From Actinomycetes bacterium (lineage in GTDB: Bacteria; Actinomycetota; Thermoleophilia; RBG-16-64-13), in NCBI GenBank assembly GCA_024637035.1, contig JAGXFW010000004.1:1-64000 (forward strand): a DNA stretch of 64,000 bases, read 5' to 3'. Position 1 is the first letter of the stretch. The number at the start of each line of letters is the position of its first letter. The position numbers were made by a program, and so were the translations under genes. The notes below the pieces were generated by a model that saw only the letters and a list, made by a program, of their open reading frames with translations, ran no database searches and was not told where the DNA came from. Of the stretch, positions 1-9,693 are shown piece by piece.

Positions 1-1
1 G

Positions 2-268
2 AACAAGATCTACCTGCGCAACGGAGCGAACACCGCCTGGCTCAACGGGACACCCGGCGCGGTGGGCACTCTCGCGAACGAGCGCGTCGTCCTCGATCTC
101 GCCGGCACCTCCGTTCAGAAGGTGGGGGGCACACTCACCCTGACGGTGTCCCTCAGCTTCACCGAGAGCTTCGTCGGAGCGAAGAAGGTGTGGCTGCGGG
201 CGACGGACGGCGGCGGACTGAGCTCGGGGTGGGTGAAGAAGGGCACGATGACGGTGGCGACGCCCTAG
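2..268 (+). CDS. C-terminal fragment of a secreted/surface protein (Ig-like or fibronectin-like fold suspected); 5' end outside window
   Basis: Open frame from window start (NKIYLRNGANTAWLNGT...) to TAG at 268; beta-rich residue pattern. Confidence 0.5.
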   Translation, partial: NKIYLRNGANTAWLNGTPGAVGTLANERVVLDLAGTSVQKVGGTLTLTVSLSFTESFVGAKKVWLRATDGGGLSSGWVKKGTMTVATP

Positions 269-486
269 CGCGCGGACTCGAACCTCGGGCGGGTTACCCG
301 GAGTGACCCGCCCGAGGTTCCGGGGGCACGCCCGCCTCCCTTGGGGCGTCCTCCGCGGCCATGACGGAGTGCGTGCTCAGTCGCTCCGTGGGCGTCCGCG
401 GGTCTGATCGGACGGCACCAGGCACGGAGGAAGGGTGGCCGCACCGGCGGGCGGAGCCGCTGTCGACTCCGGCCCGCACCCGACGA

Positions 487-1647
487 TCAGGTGGCCGGAG
501 CCACCTCCTCCACCACCCGGTTCGCCGCCACGAACTTGGCCATGATCAGCGCGTAGACGAAGGCGCCGAAGTAGACGCTCACGTAGTTGAGCGCCGACAG
601 AGCTGTGTACTGGTAGAAGAAGGCGTATACGTATACTCCCAGGACCTGGGAGCCGACGAACGCTCACACGAACCCCCATTGGGGCGGCGCGAAGGGGCTC
701 TTGACGAAGTACCTCGTGAAGTAGTCGCGAATGAGGTAGACGGAGCCGATTCCCCACACCACCGCGAGGGCGTAGGAGGCAGTGATCAGGAGCGCGGGCG
801 GGCCGGACGAGCCCGACGCCACCTGTGGTTGCAGGAAACCCGCCACCCGGTAGGCACTCAGACCGAACAGGCACGATATCGGGACGATCAAGAGGAACGC
901 GGGCAGGATCGGGTCGGCCGGGAGCTTCCCCGCCTTGACGTGGTTGTACGTCAGATAGGCGACCTTGTAGAGCAATACCGCCAGCCCGACGACAAGGGCG
1001 AACACGGTCCCGACCACCGCGATGTCGTCGATAAGGGGGTTGGTGGCCGTAGCGACGATGCCCGATCCGGTCAGAGCCACCAAGCCGAACGCGAAGGTAT
1101 CGAGCAGCCAGATGAAGTTGAACTTCGTGCGGTCCACACCCTCCGCGAACCAGGTGAGCCCGAACGTCACCTCGAGGTAGACGAGGACCGCCAAGAGCGC
1201 GACGAAGACTCCGAGCGACGGCACCATCATGGCCTGCATGCTGGAAGACATCTGGGGAACGAAGAAGCCGAATGGAGCCCAGATCACGTTGACGGTCATA
1301 GCCAGCGAGGCGACGATGGCAAAGATGCCGGCGTTCTGGTTCCCGTGCCCGTTATTCCTGAAGGTGCTGTAGGCGCCCGCTTCCCCGAGCCACCCCGCCA
1401 GGCGATAGAGGAAGTACACGGTCAGGGCGAAGTTGAGGAGGGTGAAGGCCAGCATGACGGCCGTGAGGGGCGCGTAGAGCGCCAGTTGGCCCCCTGTCAT
1501 GGCGCTCCAGGAGATATCGGCCCACGTGATCGGACCCTCGCCGTGGGGAAGGGCGAACTGCAGATAGTTGAAGGCCATCAGTGCGACGCCCCCCGCCGCC
1601 AATGACGATTGGAACAGCAATGGATGGAACTTGATACTCAGCTTCAC
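487..1647 (-). CDS. Multi-TM membrane protein, candidate selenoprotein read through UGA at 664-666 (386 residues if decoded)
   Basis: GTG start at 1647. The 327-codon ORF ends at TGA 664-666, but the same frame continues AFVGSQVLGVYVYAFFYQYTALSALNYVSVYFGAFVYALIMAKFVAANRVVEEVAPAT to TGA 487-489. Hydrophobic helices lie on both sides of the UGA, and a SECIS-like hairpin follows it. Confidence 0.7.
636..652 (-). promoter_or_regulatory. Bacterial SECIS-like hairpin
   Basis: Minus strand CTCCCAG-GTC-CTGGGAG, perfect 7-bp stem beginning 11 nt after the in-frame TGA; AGGTC at the apex as in the E. coli fdhF SECIS (AGGUCU). Confidence 0.65.
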
Positions 1648-1737
1648 GGTTGCACCTCACCCCGGTGAGTCGGGCTATTCGATGGGCTTCCAGCGGAGTC
1701 GACAGGCCCCCAGGGGCACATCTCCCTGCGTAGGAAT

Positions 1738-1975
1738 AGTACAGGTCGGGCCTCCGACCGAAAAGCCCATGGGGGAGATCCGGGAGGGGATGCGATGTCA
1801 CCCGCAGACCGGGTTCCGGTACCACACGCCCGCTCCTAGGGAAGTCGGCCAGCCGCTCGACCGTGTCGAAAAGCTCAATCGCCCACCGAGCGGCGGCGTC
1901 AGGGTCGTCCAGGGCGATGTACACGGCGATCTCACCGACGCGCTCCAAGGCGGGGTCGGTCCAGACTACCTGCAT
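1738..1975 (-). pseudogene. ParE/RelE-type toxin, C-terminus apparently lost
   Basis: MQVVWTDPALERVGEIAVYIALDDPDAAARWAIELFDTVERLADFPRSGRVVPEP is ParE-like, but the expected C-terminal REL...YR..Y motif is absent and the frame runs on into the antisense of the next gene. Confidence 0.5.
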
Positions 1976-2253
1976 TCATCGACTCGCTTGAGGTTGCGGG
2001 CCCTGGCCTCCTCTTGTGGGATGCCTTCGCCGGCGGCTAACTGCGCCTCCGCACGCGCGATGTCCTCGAGCAACGCCAATCGCTCCCGCATCGCTTCGAA
2101 CTCGCGGATGTCCAGGACCACGGCCACTCCGCGACCACGCTGGGTGAGCACGAGTGGGCGACCCGTCTCATTGACCTGTTTGACGAAGGACGCGACTCCG
2201 GCCCGGAACTCCGAGAGCGGGCGGATGTCCTCATCGAGCTTGAGCGGCCGCAT
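1966..2253 (-). CDS. Phd/YefM-family antitoxin
   Basis: IRPLSEFRAGVASFVKQVNETGRPLVLTQRGRGVAVVLDIREFEAM; overlaps the ParE-like ORF. Confidence 0.85.
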   Translation of the reverse strand: MRPLKLDEDIRPLSEFRAGVASFVKQVNETGRPLVLTQRGRGVAVVLDIREFEAMRERLALLEDIARAEAQLAAGEGIPQEEARARNLKRVDECR

Positions 2254-2264
2254 GCAGCCTCCTA

Positions 2265-2280
2265 GTACAGTTTACTGTAC
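2265..2280. promoter_or_regulatory. Palindromic TA operator GTACAGTTTACTGTAC
   Basis: Perfect inverted repeat (GTACAGT/ACTGTAC) 12 bp upstream of the antitoxin start; near-identical site at 29555-29570. Confidence 0.7.
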
Positions 2281-2340
2281 GACAGAGAGTACAGTACGGA
2301 TGGATCGGGCGCAAGCCGTGAGCCCGCGGTTGAGATCTGC

Positions 2341-2598
2341 CTAACGGCCGTGTTGCACATGAGCGACGGCCGATGCGTGAGCCAGGACTGAGAACTTGAC
2401 GGCTTCTTCGCCCATCATCGCGAGAACGACGCCGGCCACCACGGACAGAGGGATCGGAAGCACCATGATCCCGCCCAAGTATCGGGCATTGGTCCCCTGC
2501 AGTCGGAACTTGCTGCCGGTCACGGCGGCTGGGACCCGACCCGTGACGAGGGTCCATATCCCGCAAAGAAGCAGAACGATCTCAGCTATGAAGACCAT
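2341..2598 (-). CDS. Small membrane protein (immunity-protein-17/DUF-like), unknown function
   Basis: MVFIAEIVLLLCGIWTLVTGRVPAAVTGSKFRLQGTNARYLGGIMVLPIPLSVVAGVVLAMMG; two TM segments. Confidence 0.55.
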   Translation of the reverse strand: MVFIAEIVLLLCGIWTLVTGRVPAAVTGSKFRLQGTNARYLGGIMVLPIPLSVVAGVVLAMMGEEAVKFSVLAHASAVAHVQHGR

Positions 2599-2713
2599 CA
2601 ACCCTCCTTCTGGAGCCGCGTCGCCATTGCGCGACGAAGCTAGCATGCCATCAGAGCGGAAGAAAGAGTGCGGGCACGAGCGCGGGGCGGAAGGAAGCGC
2701 AAAAGCCCCGGCA

Positions 2714-3037
2714 TCACAAGGGCCCGAACACGCCAAATAGCCCCAGGATGCCGAGGAATGTGAGGAACACGGCGCCGATGTAGCCCCCCGCTTTCTGGCG
2801 TGCCACGTACAACTCTATGTCGTCTTTTCGGAGAAGCTCCTCGTCGTAGAGCGTTCTCGGTAGGCGCTTCTCGTTCCGGCGTTCGTACGTGAACATGGTG
2901 CGGCTGAGGCGTAGGGAATCCCGACCCCATGGGATGAACTTCAGCGACAGGTGAGCCAGGTAGTCTCCCGCCCAGCGGGTGAGAGCGAAGTTGAGAAGCC
3001 CCAAGACGATGAGACCAGCTGAAATAGCGACACCCAT
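2714..3037 (-). CDS. Small membrane protein, unknown function
   Basis: MGVAISAGLIVLGLLNFALTRW...GYIGAVFLTFLGILGLFGVFGPL; N- and C-terminal TM. Confidence 0.5.
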   Translation of the reverse strand: MGVAISAGLIVLGLLNFALTRWAGDYLAHLSLKFIPWGRDSLRLSRTMFTYERRNEKRLPRTLYDEELLRKDDIELYVARQKAGGYIGAVFLTFLGILGLFGVFGPL

Positions 3038-3130
3038 GGCGGCCACGATAGCGCGTGACGATCTTGAGGCACAGCACCGGCGCGGGGATGTATCATGGGG
3101 ACGGGTCCAAAGACCGAACAAGGGGCCGGA

Positions 3131-3355
3131 ATGACCGAGTACCGCTTCAGCGCAGTTATCGGGCACGACGAGGACGGCTACTGGGGGCAGTGTCCCGAGC
3201 TTCAGGGCTGCTACACGCAGGGGATCACCTTCGAAGAAACGGTGGAGAACCTGAAGGAGGCGATCGCGCTTCACGTGGAAGATCGCGTCGCATGCGGTGA
3301 AGAGATCCCTCAGAACGACACGGTGAGCCTGCTCACCCTCGATATAGCAGTATGA
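3131..3355 (+). CDS. hicB: HicB-family antitoxin
   Basis: YRFSAVIGHDEDGYWGQCPELQGCYTQGITFEETVENLKEAIALHVED is a typical HicB partial RNase H fold. Confidence 0.9.
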   Translation: MTEYRFSAVIGHDEDGYWGQCPELQGCYTQGITFEETVENLKEAIALHVEDRVACGEEIPQNDTVSLLTLDIAV

Positions 3356-3570
3356 CCCCACGCGCTCCTCGCGTGACGGCGGTGCACGCCATCCGAGTCC
3401 TCGAGTCACACGGTTTCGAGATCGCGCGTCAGAAGGGCAGCCATGCCATCCTGCGCGACGAGACTGGGAAGAGAGTCACGGTCCCGGTGCACGCAGGGAG
3501 GACCCTTCATCCCAAGGTCCTTGCCTCCATCATGCGTGACGCTGGATTGAGCGCGGACGATTTCGCGTAG
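3352..3570 (+). CDS. hicA: HicA-family mRNA interferase toxin
   Basis: RVLESHGFEIARQKGSHAILRDETGKRVTVPVHAGRTLHPKVLASIMRDAGLS; ATGA overlap with hicB. Confidence 0.9.
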   Translation: MTPRAPRVTAVHAIRVLESHGFEIARQKGSHAILRDETGKRVTVPVHAGRTLHPKVLASIMRDAGLSADDFA

Positions 3571-3620
3571 CCAATGGCGGAATCCCCGGTTTCCATTCGG
3601 CACGATGGGACCGCACGAAG

Positions 3621-3651
3621 GAGAAAGGCCGCCACGCGGGCGGCCTTTCTC
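3621..3651. terminator. Strong hairpin GAGAAAGGCCGCC-ACGCG-GGCGGCCTTTCTC
   Basis: 13-bp perfect stem just after hicBA with T-run in the distal arm. Confidence 0.75.
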
Positions 3652-3912
3652 ATGTGAGGTGGGCCGTGGTGGAAGTGCTTCGAACGTTGGACCCGGCGTT
3701 TCCGGAGCTTCACTCGCGTCGTTGTCGAAAGAAGAAGCGATCTCCGTCGCCTGATTAATCCTGGTATGCTGCGCAGAATCCTGCGGAATGGACCGCGGGC
3801 GGGTTGGGGGCTCAGGTGATTCGTCGCGTGCTCTGGGGAGGTGCGCGAGCGCAGCGAACGCCGATGCTGTCGACTCCGGGGCCGGTGGGAATCCGCCGGG
3901 ATAGGGGGGGTA

Positions 3913-4470
3913 ATGTCGAAGGAGTCAGTGAAGGTTGCCTTGGGCCAAGCCATGGCAGGGATCGAGAAGAACCCCAATTCAGCTAAGTTGGTGTTCCGGG
4001 CTGAGACTCGTTGGGAGGAAGACGTACGCTGCTCGGCCCAGGTGCGCGAGTTCCCGCGCATGACGGTGGATGAACCGCCGGAACTCGGAGGCGGCGATCA
4101 GGCTCCGAACCCGGTTGAACTCCTGCTCGTCGCACTCGGAACGTGCCAGGAGATCATGTACGCGGCGTACGCCGCCGTGATGGACATCCAATTCGACGAA
4201 GTGACCGTCGATTGCAAAGGGAATCTTGACCTCCGCGGCTTGTTCCCCTTGGACGAGACGATTCCGCCGGGCTACACGAGCATCAAGTTCGAGACGAACA
4301 TCAAGAGCACGGAGAGCCCCGAGAAGATAGCGGCCTTGATCGGGATGGTCGAAGCACACTGCCCCGTGCTTGACACGTTGACACGTGCCGTCACGATATC
4401 AGGGAACGTACTTCTCAACGGTGAGCAACTCCACCGGCACACGTGGCCTCCGGAAGCAGCGGTCCTCTAG
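3913..4470 (+). CDS. OsmC-family protein
   Basis: ETRWEEDVRCSAQVREFPRMTVDEPPELGGGDQAPNPVELLLVALGTCQEIMYAAYAAV...HCPVLDTL; G-rich RBS before ATG. Confidence 0.85.
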   Translation: MSKESVKVALGQAMAGIEKNPNSAKLVFRAETRWEEDVRCSAQVREFPRMTVDEPPELGGGDQAPNPVELLLVALGTCQEIMYAAYAAVMDIQFDEVTVDCKGNLDLRGLFPLDETIPPGYTSIKFETNIKSTESPEKIAALIGMVEAHCPVLDTLTRAVTISGNVLLNGEQLHRHTWPPEAAVL

Positions 4471-4536
4471 ACCGATCCCTCCGGATCAGGGGGACACGTG
4501 AAGTCCCGCGTGACCTGTGCGCAAAGGTTGGTCAGA

Positions 4537-4572
4537 AGACAGCAAGGCCCGCCTACGCGGGCCTTGCTGTCT
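4537..4572. terminator. Hairpin AGACAGCAAGGCCCGC-CTAC-GCGGGCCTTGCTGTCT
   Basis: 16-bp perfect inverted repeat between the osmC-like gene and the tRNA-Ala. Confidence 0.75.
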
Positions 4573-4577
4573 TGCTA

Positions 4578-4653
4578 TGGTGGAGGTAAGGGGATTCGAA
4601 CCCCTGGCCTTCGCGATGCGAACGCGACGCTCTCCCATCTGAGCTATACCCCC
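4578..4653 (-). tRNA. tRNA-Ala (CGC), CCA encoded
   Basis: Cloverleaf GGGGGTATAGCTCAGATGGGAGAGCGTCGCGTTCGCATCGCGAAGGCCAGGGGTTCGAATCCCCTTACCTCCACCA; anticodon loop TTCGCAT. Confidence 0.95.
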
Positions 4654-4812
4654 GCGGAAACTACCGGGCGGTATATATAGCCTATCCCCGCGACCGCTGC
4701 AAGCCCGGTGGGCCATCGAGGACTCCACGGGCGCGGGGTCCCGTAGGCACAGGGACGCCCGGTCGCGGGCGTCACCTCACTTTCCTGCCGCGCCGTGGTG
4801 ACCGACCGCCGT

Positions 4813-5607
4813 CTACCGAAGGGCGACCAAGGTGACAACCAGGGAGGTGGCGTTGATCGTGGCGTGGGCGGCGATCGGGGCCCACAGCGACCCGGTGCGC
4901 CAGAACAGCCACGCGAAGGCCAGGCCGAGCACGAAGACCGGCAGGAACAACTGCCACCAGACGTGAGCCAGGGCGAACGCCCCCGACGTCAGGATGGCTG
5001 CCGGCCAGAACGGCATGCGACGGGCCAGGCCCTGCAGGATGAACCCCCGAAAGAGCGTTTCCTCGGCCAAGGGCGCCGCGATCACCACGAGCGCGCCGAT
5101 CAGGATGAGGTCGATGGTGCCCGAACCGATGTCGAGCGGGCTCCGCGACTGCGGCACGTGAGCCACAAGTCTCAGAACGACGTTGGCCCCCACCACCGTG
5201 AGCGAGAGGGCGGCGAGCAGACCCACGAGTCCGCGAAGGTCGAGAGGACGGAAGCCGAGATCCACCCACGACGACCGATGCCGTAGTACGCCCAGGAGCC
5301 AGACGATCGCCAGGGTGAGCGAGTACGACGAGACGGCGGCGAGGAAGAAGGGGAGGCTGGCCGGGTCCGGCGAGGGCGTGGCCAGGTGTGCGAAGCCCAC
5401 ATAGCCCATCGGCGTGAATATCAACTGCACGACGGCGCAGAGCAGGCTCGCCAGGACGACGTCCCAGATGCTCCAGGGGATCGCTCCGAAACCGCGGCGC
5501 TCCCCCGGCGTCGGCTGCCGGCGCCCCGTGGGTTCGAGCAGCTGGCTCAGAAGTGGCTTCTCGTCCATGCGCTTCCGGCAGTCGCCGCCGTGGCCGCCGC
5601 GCCGCAT
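4813..5607 (-). CDS. CPBP-family intramembrane glutamic endopeptidase
   Basis: APLAEETLFRGFILQGLARR...ILTSGAFALAHVWW...HATINAT motifs. Confidence 0.9.
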   Translation of the reverse strand: MRRGGHGGDCRKRMDEKPLLSQLLEPTGRRQPTPGERRGFGAIPWSIWDVVLASLLCAVVQLIFTPMGYVGFAHLATPSPDPASLPFFLAAVSSYSLTLAIVWLLGVLRHRSSWVDLGFRPLDLRGLVGLLAALSLTVVGANVVLRLVAHVPQSRSPLDIGSGTIDLILIGALVVIAAPLAEETLFRGFILQGLARRMPFWPAAILTSGAFALAHVWWQLFLPVFVLGLAFAWLFWRTGSLWAPIAAHATINATSLVVTLVALR

Positions 5608-5657
5608 TCGGGGCGCGCCAGTGCAGGCGCTCCCTCGAGGATGCGGCGGAGGCGCGC

Positions 5658-5891
5658 TTAGGCCGCGCCCTCCTCGAGGATGCGGCGGAACTCCTCGAAG
5701 GTCTCGAGTCCGAGCTGGGCCTGCTCCTCGTCGATCACGCTGATAGCGAATCCCGCGTGGACCAGGGCATACTCACCCACCTGTGCCTCGGGGCACAGGA
5801 TGAGTGAGATCTCCCGGCGCACACCCTCGAGATCGATGACGCCCTTGATGCCCTCGATGCTGATGATGCGGGCCGGGATTGCGAGGCACAC
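5658..5891 (-). CDS. hypC: HypC/HybG/HupF-family hydrogenase maturation chaperone
   Basis: Starts MCLAIPARI, then GVRREISLILCPEAQVGEYALVHAGFAISVIDEEQA; canonical HypC. Confidence 0.93.
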   Translation of the reverse strand: MCLAIPARIISIEGIKGVIDLEGVRREISLILCPEAQVGEYALVHAGFAISVIDEEQAQLGLETFEEFRRILEEGAA

Positions 5892-5897
5892 GTGAGG

Positions 5898-6668
5898 TTA
5901 CTCCTTGGCGGCCGGGGTGAGCGCACGCTGCAGGAACGGCGTCACCAGATCGATCGGGATGGGGAAGACGGTGGTGGTGTTCTTCTCGGCGCCGATCTCC
6001 ACGAGTGTCTGCAGGTAACGCAGCTGGAGGGCCGTGGGGGTCTGGTCGAGCACCTTGGCGGCTTCGGCCAGTTTCGTGGAAGCCTGGAATTCGCCTTCGG
6101 CAGCGATGACCTTCGCGCGGCGTTCCCGCTCGGCTTCGGCCTGCCGGGCCATTGCGCGCTGCATGCTGGAGGGGATCTCGACGTCTTTGACCTCGACGAT
6201 GGACACCTTCACGCCCCACGGGTCGGTCTGCTCATCGATGATCTCCTGCAGGCGGGCGTTGACGCGCTCCCGCTCCACGAGCAGGTGGTCAAGGTCGGAC
6301 TGGCCCAGCACGCTGCGCAGGGTCGTCTGGGCGATCTGCGACGTCGCCATCACGTAGTTCTCAACCTCGACCACGGCACGTGACGGCTCGAGCACGCGGA
6401 AGTAGACCACGGCGTTCACCTTCACCGGTACGTTGTCCTTGGTGATCACTTCTTGAGGCGGCACGTCCATCGTGATGGTACGTAGGTCGATCTTCACCAT
6501 CTTGTCCACAAGGGGGATGATGACGAACAGGCCCGGGCCCTTGGCGTCGATCAGACGCCCGAGGCGGAAGATGACGCCTCGCTGGTACTCGGGTATGACC
6601 TTGACCGCCGAGCTGATGATGGCGATCGCTACCACGATGATCGCTATCGCTGACGTGAAGAACTCCAT
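5898..6668 (-). CDS. SPFH/stomatin-like (slipin) membrane protein
   Basis: [69 protein letters not shown]. Confidence 0.93.
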   Translation of the reverse strand: MEFFTSAIAIIVVAIAIISSAVKVIPEYQRGVIFRLGRLIDAKGPGLFVIIPLVDKMVKIDLRTITMDVPPQEVITKDNVPVKVNAVVYFRVLEPSRAVVEVENYVMATSQIAQTTLRSVLGQSDLDHLLVERERVNARLQEIIDEQTDPWGVKVSIVEVKDVEIPSSMQRAMARQAEAERERRAKVIAAEGEFQASTKLAEAAKVLDQTPTALQLRYLQTLVEIGAEKNTTTVFPIPIDLVTPFLQRALTPAAKE

Positions 6669-6711
6669 GGTGCGCCTCCTGGGGTACGTGTCGTCGAGTC
6701 GAACGGAACGG

Positions 6712-8163
6712 CTAGCTGCCGGAAATACCAGGATCGTTGGAGACACTGCTGGACGGTGCCGTGGCGGGTGGGGCGGGTGGGGCTGCGGGTTCATCCCAGC
6801 GGCGCACACGGAGGCGCAGGCCCGAGGCTTCCACCACCTCGACGCGCGCGCCGGCCTCGATAGGATCACCGACGGCTTCCCCCTGCCAGATCTCGCCGTG
6901 AATGGCGATGGAGCCGCCGGGGGCGAGTCTCGAGCGGGCCGTTCCCGTCTCGCCGACCATGCCCTCGCTGCCCGTCGCCGGCTTCCGCCTGTGCGCCGCC
7001 GCGACCGCGCGTATGACGAGCATGAAGAACGCCAGGGTCACCAGGGCGACGATCGCGATGACGGTCCAGTCCACTCTGAACACCGACCCTTGCACGTTGA
7101 AGAGGAGAAGTCCGCCGAGCACCAAGGCGACGGTGCCGCCCAGTGCCATGATACCGCCGCTCTGCACCTTCACTTCCGCGACGTAGAGTATCACCGCCAC
7201 GGCGAGGAGGAGCAGCCCCACGTAGCTCACCGGGAGCAACTGTAGGCCGTAGGCGGCTAGGAGCAACGAGATCGCGCCGGCGATGCCGGGCACGCCGAGC
7301 CCCGGGTTCTGGAACTCGAAGATGATGCCGTAAACGCCGAGCGCCATGAGGATGAAGATGATGTTGGGATCGACCAGGGTGCTCAGGAGGCGCTCGCGCC
7401 AACTCATCGAGATCTCCACCACCGGGGCGCCGGCCGTGCTCAGCGTCACGCCCTTGGGTTTGGTGGTGTAGCCGTCCATCTGCTGGAGCAGGTCGTCGAG
7501 GTCCGCGGCGACGAACTCGATCACGTTCATCTCCAGGGCCTCTTCGGCCGTGAGCGACACCGCTTCCCGCACAGCCTCTTCGGGCCACTCGGTGTTGCGG
7601 CCGTGTTCAGACGCCAGGCCGCGGATGTAGGCGGCCGCGTCGTTGACCACCTTCTTCTGCATCGCCTCGTCCATCTCGCCCGTGAGCGACACGGGGGTGG
7701 CCGAGCCGAGGTTGGTCTGCGGCGACATGGCGGCGACGTCGGCTCCCATCATCATGTACACGCCGGCAGAGGCCGATCGGGCCCCCTGCGGATACACGAA
7801 GATCACAACCGGCATGGGCGTGTCGATCTCGGCTTGGATGATCTCCCGCATGGAGCTGTCGAGGCCGCCGGGGGTGTCGAGTTGGATCACCAGAGCCTCG
7901 GCGCCCGCTTTCTCGGCCTTCTCGATGGTGCGGGTGAGGTAGGCCGCCAGCGGTGGGACGATAGCTCCCTCCACCGTGGTCACCCAGACGGGGGCTCGGG
8001 TCTCGTCCTGTGCCACCGCGGCAGTCGGGGCGCCACTGGGCACACCGAGGAGCGCGCCGGCCAGGATGCCGGTCGCGAGCACCACGGCCGCCAGAGCAGG
8101 CAGAACCAAAGGGCGCAGCCCCGGGCGGCGCCGGGCGCGTAGACGTCGCGATAGGGTGTGCAT
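6712..8163 (-). CDS. NfeD-family protein with ClpP-class serine protease domain
   Basis: [64 protein letters not shown] plus TM and OB-like C-terminus. Confidence 0.92.
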   Translation of the reverse strand: MHTLSRRLRARRRPGLRPLVLPALAAVVLATGILAGALLGVPSGAPTAAVAQDETRAPVWVTTVEGAIVPPLAAYLTRTIEKAEKAGAEALVIQLDTPGGLDSSMREIIQAEIDTPMPVVIFVYPQGARSASAGVYMMMGADVAAMSPQTNLGSATPVSLTGEMDEAMQKKVVNDAAAYIRGLASEHGRNTEWPEEAVREAVSLTAEEALEMNVIEFVAADLDDLLQQMDGYTTKPKGVTLSTAGAPVVEISMSWRERLLSTLVDPNIIFILMALGVYGIIFEFQNPGLGVPGIAGAISLLLAAYGLQLLPVSYVGLLLLAVAVILYVAEVKVQSGGIMALGGTVALVLGGLLLFNVQGSVFRVDWTVIAIVALVTLAFFMLVIRAVAAAHRRKPATGSEGMVGETGTARSRLAPGGSIAIHGEIWQGEAVGDPIEAGARVEVVEASGLRLRVRRWDEPAAPPAPPATAPSSSVSNDPGISGS

Positions 8164-8345
8164 GATTCTCACATGACCATTGTATCCGGAACCCACTCAC
8201 GTCGAACCCACGTCCGCGCGCTACGTCCGCAGGGTCCTAGCCGCGTGGGGCGGTCTGTGGGTGCCGGCCTCCTGCGCCTGAGGGCGGCACGCGGAAGACC
8301 TGGGGGCGTCATGCCGGCGGTCTGCGGAGGACCTGCCGGGGCGGC

Positions 8346-9635
8346 CTACCGGTATCGGCGCGCGCCCGCGTAGTCGGAGCGGCCCAGCGAGGAGATCTTC
8401 ACCACCGAGCCCGTGTACGGCGCGTGCAGGTAGTTGCCGCCGCCCACGTAGATGCCCACGTGGTGGACGGGATTGCCGAAGAACACCAGGTCTCCGGGGG
8501 CGAGGTCGCCGTACGAGATCGAGGTCCCCATGCCGAACTGCATGCGCGAGGAATGCGGTAGCGATATCCCGACTTTGGCATACACGTACTTCGTCAGTCC
8601 GGAGCAGTCGAAGCCGCTGGGGGATTCACCCGCCCACACGTACGGGATGCCGAGGAGGGTCTTGGCGATCTCGACGACACGACCCCCGACCGAAGAGGGC
8701 GGCGGGGAGGGTGGGTCGGTGGTAGTGGGCGTGGGAGGTTGGGTGGTCGCGGTATCGGAGGGCGAGGTCGTGCCGGTAGTGCCCGCGGTCGTGCGGGTGG
8801 TGGTCGATGGAGGGGATGCGGCCGTGGTCGTGGTCGGCGCGGTCGTCGCTGGGGCCTTGGTGGTGGAGGTGGCGGCCGCGGCGCGCCTCTCGGTTTCGGC
8901 CGCGGCGGCGGCCCGCAATCTGGAGGCTTCCGCTGCCAGCGCCGCCGCTCGCTCGGCCTCTTCGCGAGCCCGCTCTTCCTCGACCAAGCGCACCACGTCC
9001 TTCTCGGCGGAGGCCAGCTCCTTCTGACGCTTGTCGAGCAAGGTGACCACCCGCTCTCGCTTCACCTCGAGTTCGGCGGCTATCCTCTCGCGTTCCTCGC
9101 GTTCGGCGCTGAGTTCCTGTTCGCGGCGTACCAGTTCTTCGCGCCTGGATTCCAGGTCTACGAGCGCGTCTCGGTCGGCGGCCAGGATGTCGCGGAGGCC
9201 GCGGGCTCGGGCCATCAGCTCAGGTATGTCGGAGCTGGTGAGGATCAGCTCGAGGATGCCGAGCCTGTCGGTCATGTAGGCGCCGCGCAACCTCACCGAG
9301 GCGTCGTCCTGGGACTCGCGGAAATCGTCCTTTGCCTGCACGACGGCGGCCACGGCCTTGACTTCTCGGTCTTTCGCCTCCTCGAGGAGCACCTGAGCCT
9401 CGTCGTAGTCTTCCACCACGTGCGAGATCTCCACGTCGAGGGCATCGATCTGAGCCTTGAGTTCGAGTACCTCAGCGCGCCGGGCCGTCAACTCCTCAGG
9501 TGTGGACCACGCGGCCGAAGGGACCATCATGAGGAAGACGACCGCCACCATGAGAGCGAGCAGGACGGGGTAGAAGCGACCTCGGTCGGTCGCGTGGAAC
9601 GAGCCGTCTGTCGTGTGGGATCGGGATCGGACCAT
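8346..9635 (-). CDS. NlpC/P60 peptidoglycan endopeptidase with coiled coil and Thr-rich linker
   Basis: VVEIAKTLLGIPYVWAGESPSGFDCSGLTKYVYAKVGISLPHSSRMQF...DLAPGDLVFFGNPVHHVGIYVGGGNYLHAP. Confidence 0.93.
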   Translation of the reverse strand: MVRSRSHTTDGSFHATDRGRFYPVLLALMVAVVFLMMVPSAAWSTPEELTARRAEVLELKAQIDALDVEISHVVEDYDEAQVLLEEAKDREVKAVAAVVQAKDDFRESQDDASVRLRGAYMTDRLGILELILTSSDIPELMARARGLRDILAADRDALVDLESRREELVRREQELSAEREERERIAAELEVKRERVVTLLDKRQKELASAEKDVVRLVEEERAREEAERAAALAAEASRLRAAAAAETERRAAAATSTTKAPATTAPTTTTAASPPSTTTRTTAGTTGTTSPSDTATTQPPTPTTTDPPSPPPSSVGGRVVEIAKTLLGIPYVWAGESPSGFDCSGLTKYVYAKVGISLPHSSRMQFGMGTSISYGDLAPGDLVFFGNPVHHVGIYVGGGNYLHAPYTGSVVKISSLGRSDYAGARRYR

Positions 9636-9693
9636 GATCAGTGCCTTCTGGTTTCGTCGGCCTCACCTGGGAATCCTGCCCAGGGGCCGCATG

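Noticed and set aside
621-635. GTATACGTATAC palindrome next to the SECIS-like hairpin
   Set aside because: Falls inside Val-Tyr-Val-Tyr codons; no independent evidence of a protein-binding site.
377-874. 165-aa minus ORF spanning the end of the membrane gene
   Set aside because: Off-frame reading of the same region; Arg/Pro/Gly-rich, whereas the in-frame readthrough of the UGA gives real TM helices.
361-1605. 414-aa plus-strand ORF antisense to the candidate selenoprotein gene
   Set aside because: Arg/Gly/Glu-rich, low-complexity translation typical of the antisense of a high-GC gene; the minus strand has membrane-protein periodicity.
3780-3912. Possible cobalamin-riboswitch-like motif (GGCCGGTGGGAATCCGCC) before the OsmC-family gene
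   Set aside because: Only one short motif fits; no B12 box or supporting stems found.
8700-8900. Simple-sequence tract (GTGGTCG-type) in the NlpC/P60 gene
   Set aside because: Encodes the expected Thr/Pro-rich linker; ordinary for secreted hydrolases.
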